Shown here in pieces: positions 36,613-48,415 of a stretch of DNA of 64,000 nt. The notes below the pieces were generated by a model that was not told the DNA's origin, ran no database searches, and saw only the letters and a list, made by a program, of their open reading frames with translations. Both the position numbers and the translations under genes were made by a program. The stretch lies in contig NC_066585.1 of the NCBI RefSeq assembly GCF_024323335.1, positions 532,594,582 through 532,658,581 of the forward strand. Reading direction: 5' to 3'. Within the stretch, counting starts at the first letter, position 1, and each line of letters begins with the position of its first letter. The DNA comes from Lathyrus oleraceus (Eukaryota; Streptophyta; Magnoliopsida; Fabales; Fabaceae).

Positions 36613-38778
36613 TGTCATACCCCAAAATTTGCCCATTGAAATTACAAAGCATTTTCCAAGACCCTCTGACTTGTTCTGCAAGGCACTGATATCAAATGGA
36701 CAAAAGCCCAGCTCACAGCAGGCCTAATCCAAAGTGGCCCAAAATAGCTTGCTCGCTAGGCGAGCAATTCCTTCGCCTAGCGAATATCTCAGCATGCCAC
36801 TCGCCCAGCGAAGCATCAGGTCCAGAAAAAGCCCAAACCTAGTTTGCTCGCTAGGCGAGCAATTCCTTCGCCTAGCGAAGCTTGCGAGAATTTGAAAATT
36901 TGGACCTCATTTTAAGCCCATTAGGTCACCATTGCCACTACTATAAATACATGCTCTTCTGCCACGAACAAGAACACACAGAGACGGACGAAGACGGACG
37001 GAAACACGCATCCAGAGGGAGAAACACAGAAACCCTGCTGATCCAAAGAGTTCAGAAGGCGGAAACCCTGAAGGCCGCTTACCCGTGCCGAAGCTACCGC
37101 CGCCCAACTCAATCCGGCTCGCCAATTCAAGGTTGCAACTCGATTTGCAAACAGGTTTGCCTCACTATTATCGTTTTAGTTCTTAATTGGCATATGATAT
37201 CACTTTAGGATATTAATTGACACATGATTATCACTTGGCATTCTTATTTTGCATGTGATACCGCATTAGTGTCTTAATTTGCATGTGACATCGTTTTGTA
37301 CTCTCTTTTGGCATATGGTACCACTTCATGTTCTTAATTAGGGGAGGATATCATAATTGAATTCATAAACATTTTGAAGCTTTGCATGAGAATTTAAATG
37401 TGCTTGAACATTGTGAAACTGAACCATATAATTATGTGTTAGAGGCCATAGGCCATGCTGCTGATTGAGGTCATAATTTCAAACCCGTGGCCGCTCGCTA
37501 GCTCATCGCTAGGCGAGCCCGCAGCGAGCCTTCGCTGAGCCTTCGCTAGGCGAAGCAGAAGCGAACAGGACAGGGGCTGCTTTGTCCCTTTGTTGCCCGT
37601 TTTATACTTACCTAATCATGACTCTGCATCATTTTGCTTAAATTCCTGGCTGTTATATTCATTTTGTGATGCAATTTCCAATTGTGTTTATCTCAATGCT
37701 ATAATCTGTGTGTTAATGGTGTAAAGGCTAGCATACTTCCGAAGAAATAACCGGCTAGGTACACCGCTTTATGCATGGGAAGACTTTCATGGAGATGGAC
37801 TCTAAATTATGTCACTTTAATGTGAAAATTCATATTGGTTGCCTAACCAATTTTAATGTATTGATCTTTAATGTGTTGATTTTAATGTATCGATTCAATG
37901 CGGTATCACCATAATTACCTAATGAACTTAAAACATGGACTTTAAATAAATGATATCGGACCTCTCTTTATTACCCCACGGTTACGTAATACGGTCATGT
38001 CCCGCGAATATGGGGATATCCTTAGCAAAGACCCTTCGGTAAAATCATCATAGTCCCTCGGATGTTGCCTTCGAAAATACGATTTTGTCCCTCAATGACC
38101 CTTCGGTGTAGCCTACGGTTAAATGATGATAGTCCCTTCGAATGCTAAGGTATCCTCACAACTGTTGCCTTCAATGACCAACCGATGACCCTACGATGAC
38201 CCTCCTACATCCCCAGGATAAAACTACTTACTTCTCAATAGTAAGGACAGTTTTACCCTCATAAGGATAGGAAATGCCCGGAAAGACCTCGGACAGGTAT
38301 AACCTTAATTGCTCATTCATAACAAAAATGCTTTTCACACCCCACACCTTTCAAACGTCTTCTTTTGGAAAATCACCACTTAGCATACATCCGTACTAGG
38401 ATCATTGCCAAGTTATATTTTTCTAAGCTACTTTCAAAAAACTAAATGAGATAACCACTTTGTATACATTCATGCAAGAATCATTACAAAGTTAAATTCT
38501 CCTTTTCAAACATTTTTCATACATTTCTCAACCACCTTTTTCAAACAAAGAAAACATAAATGATTGAGCAATTAAGAGCCCATGGAGAACCATGGATACA
38601 AAGGGTGCTAATACCTTCCCTTTGTATAAAGTACCTCCCGAACCTAAGAATTTAAAATTAAGGTCTTTCCTGTTCTTTTTCACCTTTCCTTATGGGATAA
38701 AAGAAAAGTCGGTGGCGACTCTTGCTAACCGCGACATTGCGATTACAAATCCAATAAAGTCCAGTTCACCGTATGACA
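36613..38778 (+). repeat. LTR of element X (2166 bp)
   Basis: It begins TGTC and ends GACA, a perfect short inverted terminus, with a polypurine tract on its left. A TATA box (CTATAAATAC, 36941-36950) is followed by an ACA/GA-rich leader, giving a U3 of about 330 bp. The LTR contains clusters of 'gctcgctaggcgagc' motifs and, at 37190-37340, about four diverged 45-50-bp repeats around 'ttgcatgtgataccactt'. Near its end are the conserved block 'gggtgctaataccttccctt' and the PBS-like GGTGGCGACTCTT. It differs from the Y LTR and from the A/B LTRs, so it is a separate family. Confidence 0.8.
36941..36950 (+). promoter_or_regulatory. Probable TATA box of the X LTR
   Basis: CTATAAATAC lies about 330 bp into the LTR and is followed 20-40 bases later by 'cacgaacaagaacacacag', a plausible transcript start region. 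Supported by sequence only. Confidence 0.6.
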
Positions 38779-38784
38779 CCTGGT
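38776..38784 (+). other. Recombination junction: X LTR end joined to Y pol at TGG
   Basis: The LTR ends ..tatgaca, then two bases (cc), then tggtcttatcaag, which encodes WSYQ of RT. In an undeleted element, TGGCGAC of the primer-binding site would stand there. The three bases TGG are common to both sides, so the joint looks like a microhomology deletion removing leader, ORF1, gag and protease. Confidence 0.75.
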
Positions 38785-41700
38785 CTTATCAAGATATGCC
38801 AGGGTTGGATATCGATATCGTTGTGCACAAGCTACCGTTGAGAGCCGATTGTCCTCCAGTGAAGCAGAAGTTGCGCAGAACTCGGCCTGACATGGCGATG
38901 AAAATTAAATAGGAAGTGCAGAAGCAGTGGGATGCTGGTTTCCTTGCTGTCACTAATTATCCGCCTTGGGTTGCATACATTGTGCCAGTGCCGAAGAAGG
39001 ATGGGAAGGTAAGAATGTGTGTGGACTACCGGGATTTGAACAGAGCTAGCCCGAAAGATGATTTTCCATTACCTCACATCGATGTGTTGGTAGATAATAC
39101 AGCTCAATTCTCGGTGTTTTCTTTCATGGATGGCTTTTCTGGCTATAATCAAATCAAAATGTCGCCAGATGATATGGAGAAAACAACGTTCATTACACCG
39201 TGGGGCACTTTTTGTTACAAGGTGATGCCATTCGGTCTCAAGAATGCCGGTGCTACTTATCAGAGAGCTATGGTGACTTTGTTTCATGATATGATTCATC
39301 ATGAAATTGAATGCTATGTTGATAACATGATAGCAAAGTCCCAGACGGAAGAGGGGCATTTGGTAGATTTGGCCAAGTTGTTTGACCGGCTGAGACAGTT
39401 CAGACTGAGGTTGAATCCGAACAAGTGTACTTTCGGAGTGCGGTCCGGTAAATTGCTGGGGTTCATTGTAAGTGAGAAAGGAATCGAGGTTGATCCTGCT
39501 AAAGTAAAAGCAATAAGAGAAATGCCTGAACCGAGAATAGAGAAGGAGGTTCGTGGTTTCTTAGGTAGATTGAACTACATTTCACGGTTCATATCTCATC
39601 TAACAGCCACGTGTGAACCAATATTCAAGTTATTGAGAAAAGATCAAACGGTCAGGTGGAATAATGATTGCCAAGCGGCATATGAAAAAATAAAAGAGTA
39701 TTTGCAAGAGCCTCCGATTCTGATGCCTCCTGTGGAGGGAAGACCGTTAATTTTGTACTTGACGGTCCTCGAGGGGTCTATGGGGTGTGTATTGGGGCAG
39801 CATGACGAGTCTGGTCGAAAAGAGCATGCCATATACTACCTTAGCAAAAAGTTTACCGACTGTGAAACAAGATATTCACTGCTCGAGAAAACTTGCTGTG
39901 CTTTGGTCTGGGCTGCTCACCGACTGAGACAGTATATGCTGGTTTATACCACTTTGTTGATTTCCAAGATGGATCCAATCAAGTACATTTTTGAAAAGCC
40001 AGCATTGACCAGACGGGTTGCGAGGTGGCAAATGATTTTGACAGAATATGATATACAGTATACCTCTCAGAAAGCAATCAAGGGGAGTGTATTATCTGAT
40101 TACCCCGCCCAGCAACCTATTGAGGATTATCAACCGATGAAGTTTGAATTCCCTGATGAGGACATCATGTTTCTCAAATCGAAAGATTGCGAGGAACCAA
40201 TCCCGGAGGAGGGGCCTGACCCTGAATCCGAATGGATTCTGATGTTTGTTGGGGCCGTTAACATGAATGGTAGCGGTGTTGGTGATGTTTTGGTTACGCC
40301 GAAAGGATCCCACATTCCTTTTGCTGCCCGGCTAACATTTGAGTGCACCAACAACGTGGCTGAATACGAAGCTTGTATCTTGGGGATTGAAGAGGCGATT
40401 GATCTGAGGATCAAGAATCTTGTTATATATGGAGATTCAGCTCTGGTTGTGAATCAGGTTAACGGAAAATGGTATACGCATCAATCTCATTTAGTTCCAT
40501 ATCGGGACTATACGAGGAGATTGTTGACGTTTTTCAACAAGGTAAAGGTGCATCATGTGCTCAGAGAAGAGAATCCTTTGGCAGATGCTTTGGCTACTCT
40601 GGCCGCCTTGATTAAGGTACAGTGGTGGAATCAGTTCCCCAGTGTTGAGGTGGGACGTCTGGATAGACCGGCTTATGTGTTTGTTGTTGACACAACGCCT
40701 GATGATGAGAAGCCGTGGTATTACGATATCAAGCGCTACCTAGAGACTCAAGAGTATCCTGAGGGAGCATCCAAGAAGGACCGAAAGACTCTGCGGAGGT
40801 TGGCCATGGTGTTTTACCTGAATAAGGATGGGGTTTTGTATAAGCGGAATTTTGATTGGGTCTTGCTCAGATGTGTTGATGATAAAGAAGCAAGCCAATT
40901 GATGAAAGAGGTTCACGAAGGATCGTTCGGTACCCATGCCAGTGGGAATGCAATGGTGAAGAAGTTGCTAAGGGCAGGTTATTACTGGATGACAATGGAA
41001 GCCCAATGTTTCAATTTCGTGCGGAAGTGTCATAAATGCCAGATTTATGCCGACAAGGTGCACGTGCCTCCGAATCCGTTGAGTTTGATGTCGTCTCCGT
41101 GGCCGTTTGCTATGTGGGGCATTGATATGATTGGAAAGATTGAGCCTACGGCTTCGAATGGGCACCAGTTCATATTAGTGGCTATTGATTACTTCACCAA
41201 GTGGGTGGAAGCAACCTCTTATACGAATGTGACGAAACAGGTCGTTGCCAGATTTCTCAAAAGAGACATCATTTGCAGATATGGGGTTCCCGAGAGAATC
41301 ATTACTGATAACGGTTCTAATTTGAACAATAAGATGATGGCAGAACTGTGCCGGGAATTCAAGATCGAGCATCACAATTCTTCTCCTTATCGTCCGAAGA
41401 TGAATGGGGCGGTTGAGGCAGCCAATAAGAATATTAAGAAGATTGTGCAGAAGATGGTCGTGACCTATAAAGACTGGCATGAGATGTTGCCATTTGTATT
41501 GCATGGGTATCGAACTTCGGTGCGTATATCCACTGGGGCGACGCCTTTCTCTTTGGTATATGGAATGGAAGCCGTGCTACCAGTTGAGGTTCAAATTCCC
41601 TCTTTTAGAGTCCTGATGGACGTAAAATTGCAAGAGGCTGAATGGGTAAGGACCCGGTACGAAGAGTTGAGCCTGATTGAGGAAAAGAGGCTGGCAGCCA

Positions 41701-41966
41701 TTTGTCATGGGCAGTTGTACCAGCAGCGGATGAAGCGTGCTTTTGACCGAAAGGTACGACCTCGGGTATATCACGTAGGAGATATGGTGCTGAAAAGGAT
41801 CCTTCCTCCTCAAAACGATCGAAGGGGCAAGTGGACACCCAATTATGAAGGTCCGTTCGTGGTCAAGAAGGTTTTCTCTGGCGGAGCCTTGTTGTTGACG
41901 ACCATGGATGGCGAAGATTTTCTATCCCCTGTGAATGCGGACGCAGTTAAAAAATACTTCGTATAA
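38779..41966 (+). pseudogene. Polymerase (RT, dual RNase H, integrase) of element Y, inactivated
   Basis: This is a pol gene without gag or protease. The frame is open from within the X LTR through WSYQDMPGLD (about 38782), then meets a TAG at 38910-38912 where relatives have Glu. It continues for 1016 residues to 41966. RT motifs are present (VPKKDGKVRMCVDYRDLN, FMDGFSGYNQI, MPFGLKNAGATYQRAM), but the catalytic YVDD reads YVDN (codon 39324-39326, residue 137). A first RNase H is followed by a second, archaeal-type RNase H as in Tat/Ogre elements. Its FDGA reads FVGA (40248-40250), while AEYEA and GDSALV remain. Integrase keeps the HHCC zinc region (HEGSFGTHASG, CHKCQ), D (GIDMIG), D (TDNGSN) and E (NGAVEAANK). 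It ends GGALLLTTMDGEDF. RT is very probably dead. The 5' end is fused to the LTR of another family. Confidence 0.92.
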
Positions 41967-41999
41967 AGAGACCCGCTGGACGAAAAGAATAAAATAGTC

Positions 42000-42180
42000 C
42001 AGGCAAAAATGGGCATCCCGGCGAACAGAAAAAAAAATGAATGAAAAAAGGTTCGGGCAAAAATTAGGGATAAAAAGGAAAATGTACACCCGGCAAGTCG
42101 AAAACCTGAAAAGGCGGCTTGGGCAAAAAAGGGTATCCCGGTGGACTGAAAACCCGAAAGGGCGGTCCAGGCAAAAGAGG
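42000..42180 (+). other. Conserved post-pol motif block of element Y
   Basis: Three or four diverged units of the form 'atcccggtggactgaaaa', 'cccgaaagggcgg', 'tccaggcaaaa' begin about 35 bases after the pol stop. The same motif follows the integrase remnant of element B on the other strand (22640-22850). Each full unit contains a short ACCCGAAAGGGC-type hairpin. Confidence 0.65.
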
Positions 42181-43989
42181 GATTGAAACGAACAACTGCG
42201 TTTGGCATGATCGTTTGCTTTGGTTAAGACACATGGGTAAATCCCCAGTAGGGATCAATCGGGAACGTCTTGTTCAGAAGGCAGAAAGCACGGAGAGTCG
42301 AGGACATAAGGGGTGTAACCGAGTTGGAACTCGATGAGATCACGGGTTTCACGTTGCCATTAGGATAGATTTTTCCTTTTGTGCGCAATTACCTCTTTTC
42401 AGGAATTGCTTCCTCTGTATTGCTCAATTTGAGCCACACTTTTAATCAATAAAATGCATATTCAGTCAAATAATTTTGTTTTTGTTTTTTTCATTACCGC
42501 TTTGATTGCAAAAACATCCAATTATTTGTGATAAAGAATTTTGCATTTTAAGACATACAGGTCCCTTCCAATGCATGCTTATAAGGTTGAAAATTTGAAA
42601 TCTTATTCGGAAGGTTGAGTGACCCAAGTGTTGAAATCTTGACACGCCTAGGGCACGGTTTTATCTAACGATCTCTTTTGCAGGTGCTGTTAGGTATTTT
42701 CCCTCACTTGCAGGTTGTGATGTGGAAGCTTTTGACAAAACAATCCCCGTGGAGGTTGATCAGGGACGAATGGAATTAAAGAATGGTGAGAAAGACGGCG
42801 AGACGTACGACGATCCTAGATATTAATCAAGAAGACTCTTCAAAGTCTGAAGATTGTAAAGTCTGTATAAATCCCAGGAGGTTGCTCTCCGTCGAGTGCG
42901 GAGAAGTTGGGAATACAAGGTGATGAATCAGAAAAGTCCAGACGAGTCTGGGAGTTCTCAGAATTAGAAAACTGACAGTGGATTTGGACGGTGAGTGCCA
43001 TGGTTCGACGAGTCGACGGGTGTTCAGTATCAGACTTTCCTCATCTCCCCGAGCAGAGTAGGGACTAATTCCCCAGCAGATTCAAAGTCTGTATCTTCCC
43101 TAGCAGGGTCAGGATGGTTATCCCCGGCAGTTTTGAGATCGGAGTTCCCTCAGCATCCAGGCCTGAAGGTTGCTATTTCCCAGCGGAGGTATCTAAGGGC
43201 GGTGGTTTCCCAAGCAGAGTCGGGATTGATATCCCCAGCAAGTCAAAGACCGTTGTTTCCCCATAGAGTGTGTTGGTGGTTTATTCCCCAGCGAAGTTCC
43301 CAAGTGGATCGGGTGCAAAGAAGGTTTTCCCCAGCAAGGATTGCCTTTTCCCAGCAGCAGCGCTATTCCCCAGCAGAGTGGAATCGGAGTGTTGGCGAGT
43401 TCCTCAGCAGAGTGCCTCGATCTCCCCAGAAGAGTCCCTTGAGGGGGATACCTTTTTATGCATTCATCATGTAGAAAAGCATAGCATATTGCATAATAAA
43501 TCGCGTAGCATTTCCATGATTATGGAGCATTACGTTGAAAAAATATCATGCATCATTATTGCAAGCATAAGCTAGTCTCAGACCGTGGTTACCGTTTGAG
43601 AGGTGGTTTTGCCCGAAGGTGAAGGTGTTACTCCGAGGAGTTTAGCATCATGATTATGAACCAAAGGTATTCCCCAGTAGTGCGATATTGGAGGAAGAGT
43701 TTCTGTCGGGCAGAGATGGGAATGATAATACAAGAATTTTCGGCTCTTTTCCTTACTTTATTCCCCTCTCTCCCTCCTTTGGTTTGGTTCAAAAAGAAAG
43801 ACAAGAAAGAGATAATCCGCAGCTAAACACGAAGTGTTCGTTGGCTAGGGTTGAATAGAGAGTAGCCGGCTCAAGGCTTGTTATCCCCAACATGGGTCGT
43901 TGGCATGCGTGCCGTCTCATGTATCACTGTTTTGTTATCTCTGCCGATGCTGATAGGCTTGAAGAGTTTTCGGTATCCAGACCGAGGTG

Positions 43990-44335
43990 GCATTCAGGCC
44001 AGTTGTGGTATTCAGACCAGTTTCCGATTTCCAGATCAAAGAAGTTCTCAACAATCAGGACGAAGAACTTGTGGTATTCAGACCAGTTTCTGATTTCCAG
44101 ATCGAAGAAGTTCTCAACAATCAGGACGAAGAACTTGTGGCGCTCAGGCCCATTTCCGATTTCCAGATCGAAGAAGTTCTCAACAATCAGGACGAAGAAC
44201 TTGTGGCGCTCAGGCCCGTTTCCGATTTCCAGATCGAAGAAGTTCTCAACAATCAGGACGAAGAACTTGTGGCGCTCAGGCCCGTTTCCGATTTCCAGAT
44301 CGAAGAAGTTTCCAACAGATCATGTTGAAGTACTT
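43990..44335 (+). repeat. 66-bp tandem repeat array in element Y, about 5 units
   Basis: The marker gaagttctcaacaatcagg recurs at 44041, 44107, 44173 and 44239, with a diverged unit at 44305, an exact 66-bp period. Because 66 is divisible by three, all frames stay open across the array, which explains the overlapping open frames there. Confidence 0.95.
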
Positions 44336-44479
44336 GTGGCAGTCAGGCCAATCTTCCGGTAACCAGACCGAGGCGGGTATTCAAACCGATGTGGCACTCA
44401 GGCCCAGTTTCCGATGTTCAGATCGAATAAGCTTCCGAAGCTCAGGTCGATGCAGCTTGCGGCAGTCAGGCCAATTCCC

Positions 44480-44610
44480 CGGTATTCAGGCCAAAGTGGT
44501 ATTCAGACCAAAGTGGTGTTCAGACCGAAGTGGTATTCAGACCGAAGTGGTTTTCAGACCAAAGTGGTGTTCAGACCAAGGTGGTGTTCAGGCCAATTCC
44601 CCGGTATTCA
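44480..44610 (+). repeat. 17-bp tandem repeat array in element Y, about 6 units
   Basis: Units of the type gtggtattcagaccaaa follow each other from about 44496, with small substitutions (ccgaa/ccaaa, tatt/tgtt/tttt). Confidence 0.85.
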
Positions 44611-44906
44611 GACCGATATTAATACTCTTATATTCCGATGATCAGTAAGCAGACTGGTGAGCGGTGTTCAGGCCATGGTTCTTGTGTTACCAGTTATCCA
44701 GACATTCTGTTTCGGTATTCAGGCCGACTCTCTCCGTGCCAGACGAGTTCTTCCTCCGAGATCGCTTCTTTGCTAATTCTGACAGGCGTTGTTACTTATT
44801 TCCCATCAGAGTGCAAATTGTTCGTCTGTTCTTGGTATTCAATCACTCTTCACCCTGATCATCTGAAAGTCGAGGCTATTCATATCGACAGGTTCACAGT
44901 GGATTG

Positions 44907-44918
44907 AATAGGGGCAGC
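44907..44918 (+). promoter_or_regulatory. Polypurine tract of element Y
   Basis: GAATAGGGGCAGC abuts the TGTAACAC start of the LTR. Confidence 0.75.
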
Positions 44919-47900
44919 TGTAACACCTCAAAATTTGCCCTCCTCTCTTGGGACTAGCTTTGCATATTGCATTTCATTTTTTAGGTCATTAGTCATTGCA
45001 TCTTTGCATATCGTATGGCAACATTGAGCAAGTCATCCTCTTAGGTCTTGATCAGAAGATAAAGAGGTTAAAAGATTCAAGCCTGAGGGTCTCATGAGTT
45101 GATCACTAGCCATCTTAGGGTTTGTGTTTCAAATTAGGGTTTCTTGGTTCCTCAAGGAGAGTGATCATTATCTTGGTTGAAATGGTACATCATTATCATC
45201 ATGGTCTTGTCATCACCAAGAGATTCATTATGCTTGATCAGATTCCTTGAGATTAGGGTTTTGACCTCTGGTCAACCCTAATCATCTGTATTGTGCCAAT
45301 CAGGGCTTGTCATGGAGATGAGGTCTTCATTGAGGTGGGGATCATCATGTGGTTTTATTGAGCTTATGGAAGCTAGGGTTTCATGTTTGGGCCATTTCAT
45401 CAGGAGTTTGAGGCTCAAGATCATCTATGCATAGCCAATTCATCTATCAGTCAACAAAAGTCAACCACCAGTCAACTAATGGATTTGGAGGTGGGAGAGG
45501 GTTAGAAATACTTCATTCATGTCCAAACAAGTTTCATTTGACATTTCAAACATCAACAATGAAGAAAATAAAGTCAGATAAAAACTTTCCAAAAATAGAA
45601 AGTGACTTATAATTCAAAATTGCCAAAAATGGAAAGGTCTTCTCCTTAAGATTACATGTCCAAAAGTGCTTCAAATGAAATTTTGTCCAACATGAAAGTT
45701 GTATATCTTGCTCTCACCTTTCCAAAAAGTCCAAGAACATGAATTTCTCATGTGTGGTTGAGAAATTATGATCAAATCATTGTCAAGATATTTTGAACTT
45801 CAAACTTGGATAACTTTCACACCAATTGGCCAAATCATGTGGGGTTTTTTTTGCTACAATCTTGTTTTAACATGCTCTATCATAATCATTCATTACAATT
45901 CATCAAATCTCATCACACACAAATTGCATTTTTCACTTGAATTGAATTTGAATTTTGGAGGGAAAAGTTGATTTTGAAAAATATGCATTTTCCACACTTC
46001 CAATCAATTGCATTTGGTTAAAAATGATATTTGGAGTGTGTTTGGCTCATAACTCGTGTACTGTAGCAAGGCATTGCATGCATGAAGGTGAATTGATCAA
46101 TTTGCACATACACTTGCATTTTCATTAATCTTGCATTTTGGCTTAACCTTGATTAACAAAGTTGATTAACAACTCATATATATTACAAATCCTAACAGAA
46201 TTTGGATTAACATTTCATTTTGCACCAGATCTAGATCCAATTCCAAAATTGCACAAACTTTTTCTCTCACTTTTTTCTGCAAATCCTTCATAGACCTTGC
46301 CAAGTTCTTGATTCATCCTTGATCTACAAGCATTATTGAAGGTTTTGGAAGCAAGCATTCATCAATTTCGACCAGAATTTGGAACTGTTGGAACAAGCTT
46401 CATCCATGGCAGCTAGTGATTTAAGCAAGATCAAGCAAGGTTGAGCCACGATCCATCATCCATTCACTCACACAAGCCTCGAGGATCATCTGTTTCAACC
46501 TTACAAGTCCAAAAAATCACGATTCCACTTCTGCTCTTCAATTCAGGTGGCTTCTAAGTCATTTGAATTGAGCTTGAGATTTGCCTTGATGCATAGCTTG
46601 CTTGTCTGTTTGCTTGTGTACAGTTAACTGTTGACTTTTAGTTTGTCTGTTTGACTGTTTAAGTTGAATACTGACTGAGTTAGATTGATTTCAGGTACCT
46701 TAGTTGCTATAGTTCATTGTGAACTTGCTTGTGCTGTTGCTTGGTTGTTTAAACCATTTGAGGTATAACATTTCTTCTCCATGTAGTCTGGAAGACCTGG
46801 CCTGTTACTTGGCTAGGCACCTGTCTGAAGTCCTCCTTAAGAGGCAATGCTTGTGCTTGTTTATTTTTGTCCCAAGCAGGAAAAGACCTTTGATAAGGCA
46901 ATTGGCAGATACAAGAGGTGTGTAGTCCACCTCCTGCTATTCTGTATGTCTTCCCTTGGCTCACATTACATGTTGATGCCTTGTGGATCTTAACCCAAGA
47001 TCTGTTGAGTCAGTCATAAGTGTAGAAGGGTTCCAGCTTTCTGAACCCACACTTCCTTTGTCTAAAAGCTCTCCCAGGCCAGGGATAAGAGCTGTGAGGC
47101 ACACCCCTCACTTCCTATTTCATCTGCTTCACCCTAACTCTCAATGTTAGGGTTAAGAGCTAACATCACCTGATACGGTTGGCTTGCTTTTGCAGCCTAA
47201 CCCTTGTGTGAGCCCACTTTGTCTGTATATAGTGTGTGATATTTGTGATTGTTTGCTTTGACTGCTTGTGCTGTTTAGGTTCGGCTTGCTCCCTGTGCAA
47301 GTTAGGATAGAAACCTTAACATAGGGCTATGATGCATGATAACTATTAGGCTCGAGTTAGTCTCCCTAGTAGTTTGTGTCTCCCTTTGTATCTGGTTAGG
47401 ATAGTCTTCCTCCCCTGTTGAGGGGAACTACGTTGCCCTGATCCTCATACCATATGAGGTACGTAGGCAGGAGACCGTGCGAGGTCTCTCCGGGCACCCT
47501 CTTTTTTCTTTTTGTGCGTTTGCTTGACAGTTACTAGGCTCGAGTGCCAGACTCCTTAGTAACTTGTTGTGTGTTAACCTTCTTGTGTGTGTTAGGATAT
47601 GGATGTAAGCCCAGCGATTGGCATTCCGTATCCTACTGTTGTGTGCTTGGAGTCTGACGTAAGTCCAGCGATTGGCAGTCGGTTTCCAGTGTGGTTTGTT
47701 TGACGTCTCAGCGTCTGTGCGTGTGTTTTGTTTCGGCGTGCGTGAGCCGAACTACGGTAGCTCTGATTCTCATTCCAGATGAGATACGTAGGCATAGGAT
47801 GCGATATCCTAGCGAGCCCTTTCCCCCTTCCCACCTGTGTTGTGTGTGCATTCTTTTGAGTTTTGTTTGAGCAACCTTTTTTCTATCTTTCTGAGCGTGG

Positions 47901-48111
47901 ATCCCGTCGAGTACGACGGTTGCGTAGGGGTGCTAATACCTTCCCTTCGCATAACCGACTCCTGATCCCATCTCTCTCTAGTCGCGAGACCATGTCTTTC
48001 CAGGTTTACTTCGAGCGTTTCCTTTCCCTCTTTTGGGATAAATAACGCACGGTGGTGGCTCTGTGTTTGTTTTGTTTTTTAGCCCGCCGGTTGTTTTTCG
48101 CGGATGCGACA
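44919..48111 (+). repeat. LTR of element Y (3193 bp)
   Basis: It begins TGTAACACC and ends GCGACA. On its left are a polypurine tract and the Y 3' region; on its right are a two-base spacer and a primer-binding site. It carries a probable TATA box at 46175-46184, the conserved block 'ggggtgctaataccttccctt' near 47928, and 'gggataaataacgcacggtggtggctctg' in split form near 48034-48062. Its start shares only TGT and 'caaaatttgcc' with the X LTR, so the two are different families. Confidence 0.8.
46175..46184 (+). promoter_or_regulatory. Possible TATA box of the Y LTR
   Basis: CATATATATT lies 1.25 kb into the LTR, about 80 bp upstream of a pyrimidine-rich leader (tttttctctcacttttttctgc). Position and context parallel the A/B LTRs, but the match is weaker. 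Confidence 0.4.
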
Positions 48112-48113
48112 GC

Positions 48114-48130
48114 TGGCGACTCTGCTGGGG
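48114..48130 (+). other. Primer-binding site downstream of the Y LTR
   Basis: TGGCGACTCTGCTGGGG starts two bases after the LTR end. It is the same as the A/B sites except for the following base. Finding it here, after an LTR that also ends a 3' region, means that internal sequence once continued to the right. Confidence 0.85.
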
Positions 48131-48415
48131 AATTAAAGAAGTTGACCTATTGCTGGTCCATCTTCCCTAAGCGAGTCTCTCCTAGCGTTCTAGGATAGTT
48201 TAGGTTGCTTGTGCTGCTCTATTTATTGCATTTATGATTATTATGTTGTGTATATATTTGCATAAATGTTTGCATGCATCATACTATCATTGTGCTGTCC
48301 TCTGTACAAGTGGTTCCTCTGTTTGGGGTGGGTGCTCTAAGTGGGGCTAAAACCCAGGCCCGAGTATACACCTAGGATTAGTGTGGTCTCACGTTCCTCA
48401 CATGCTGGCTGGGGG
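48131..48415 (+). mobile_element. Truncated leader of an Ogre-like internal region
   Basis: This is about 285 bp of GC-balanced sequence after the primer-binding site (for example ggggtgggtgctctaagtgggg, split at 48326-48347). It then changes to AT-rich DNA at roughly 48415. No ORF1 or gag follows, so the element is cut off here. The exact right breakpoint cannot be fixed by eye. Confidence 0.6.

Larger units (their letters stand above)
41967..44906 (+). mobile_element. 3' untranslated region of element Y
   Basis: There is no gene in these 2.9 kb. It opens with the post-pol motif block (42000-42180), passes an AT-rich stretch and then 'ttccccagcagagt' phrases (43040-43450), and ends in two tandem arrays (listed separately). 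The 159-, 156-, 113- and 108-residue open frames here are repeat artefacts. Confidence 0.8.

Noticed and set aside
36882..37208. 108-residue + strand frame in the X LTR
   Set aside because: It starts upstream of the proposed transcript start, and has low-complexity composition and no match.
43892..44362. 156- and 113-residue frames with internal peptide repeats
   Set aside because: They run through the 66-bp array whose period is divisible by three. They are explained by the DNA repeat and not by coding selection.
48114..48130. tRNA-like sequence
   Set aside because: Only the primer-binding complement of a tRNA 3' end is present. There is no cloverleaf.
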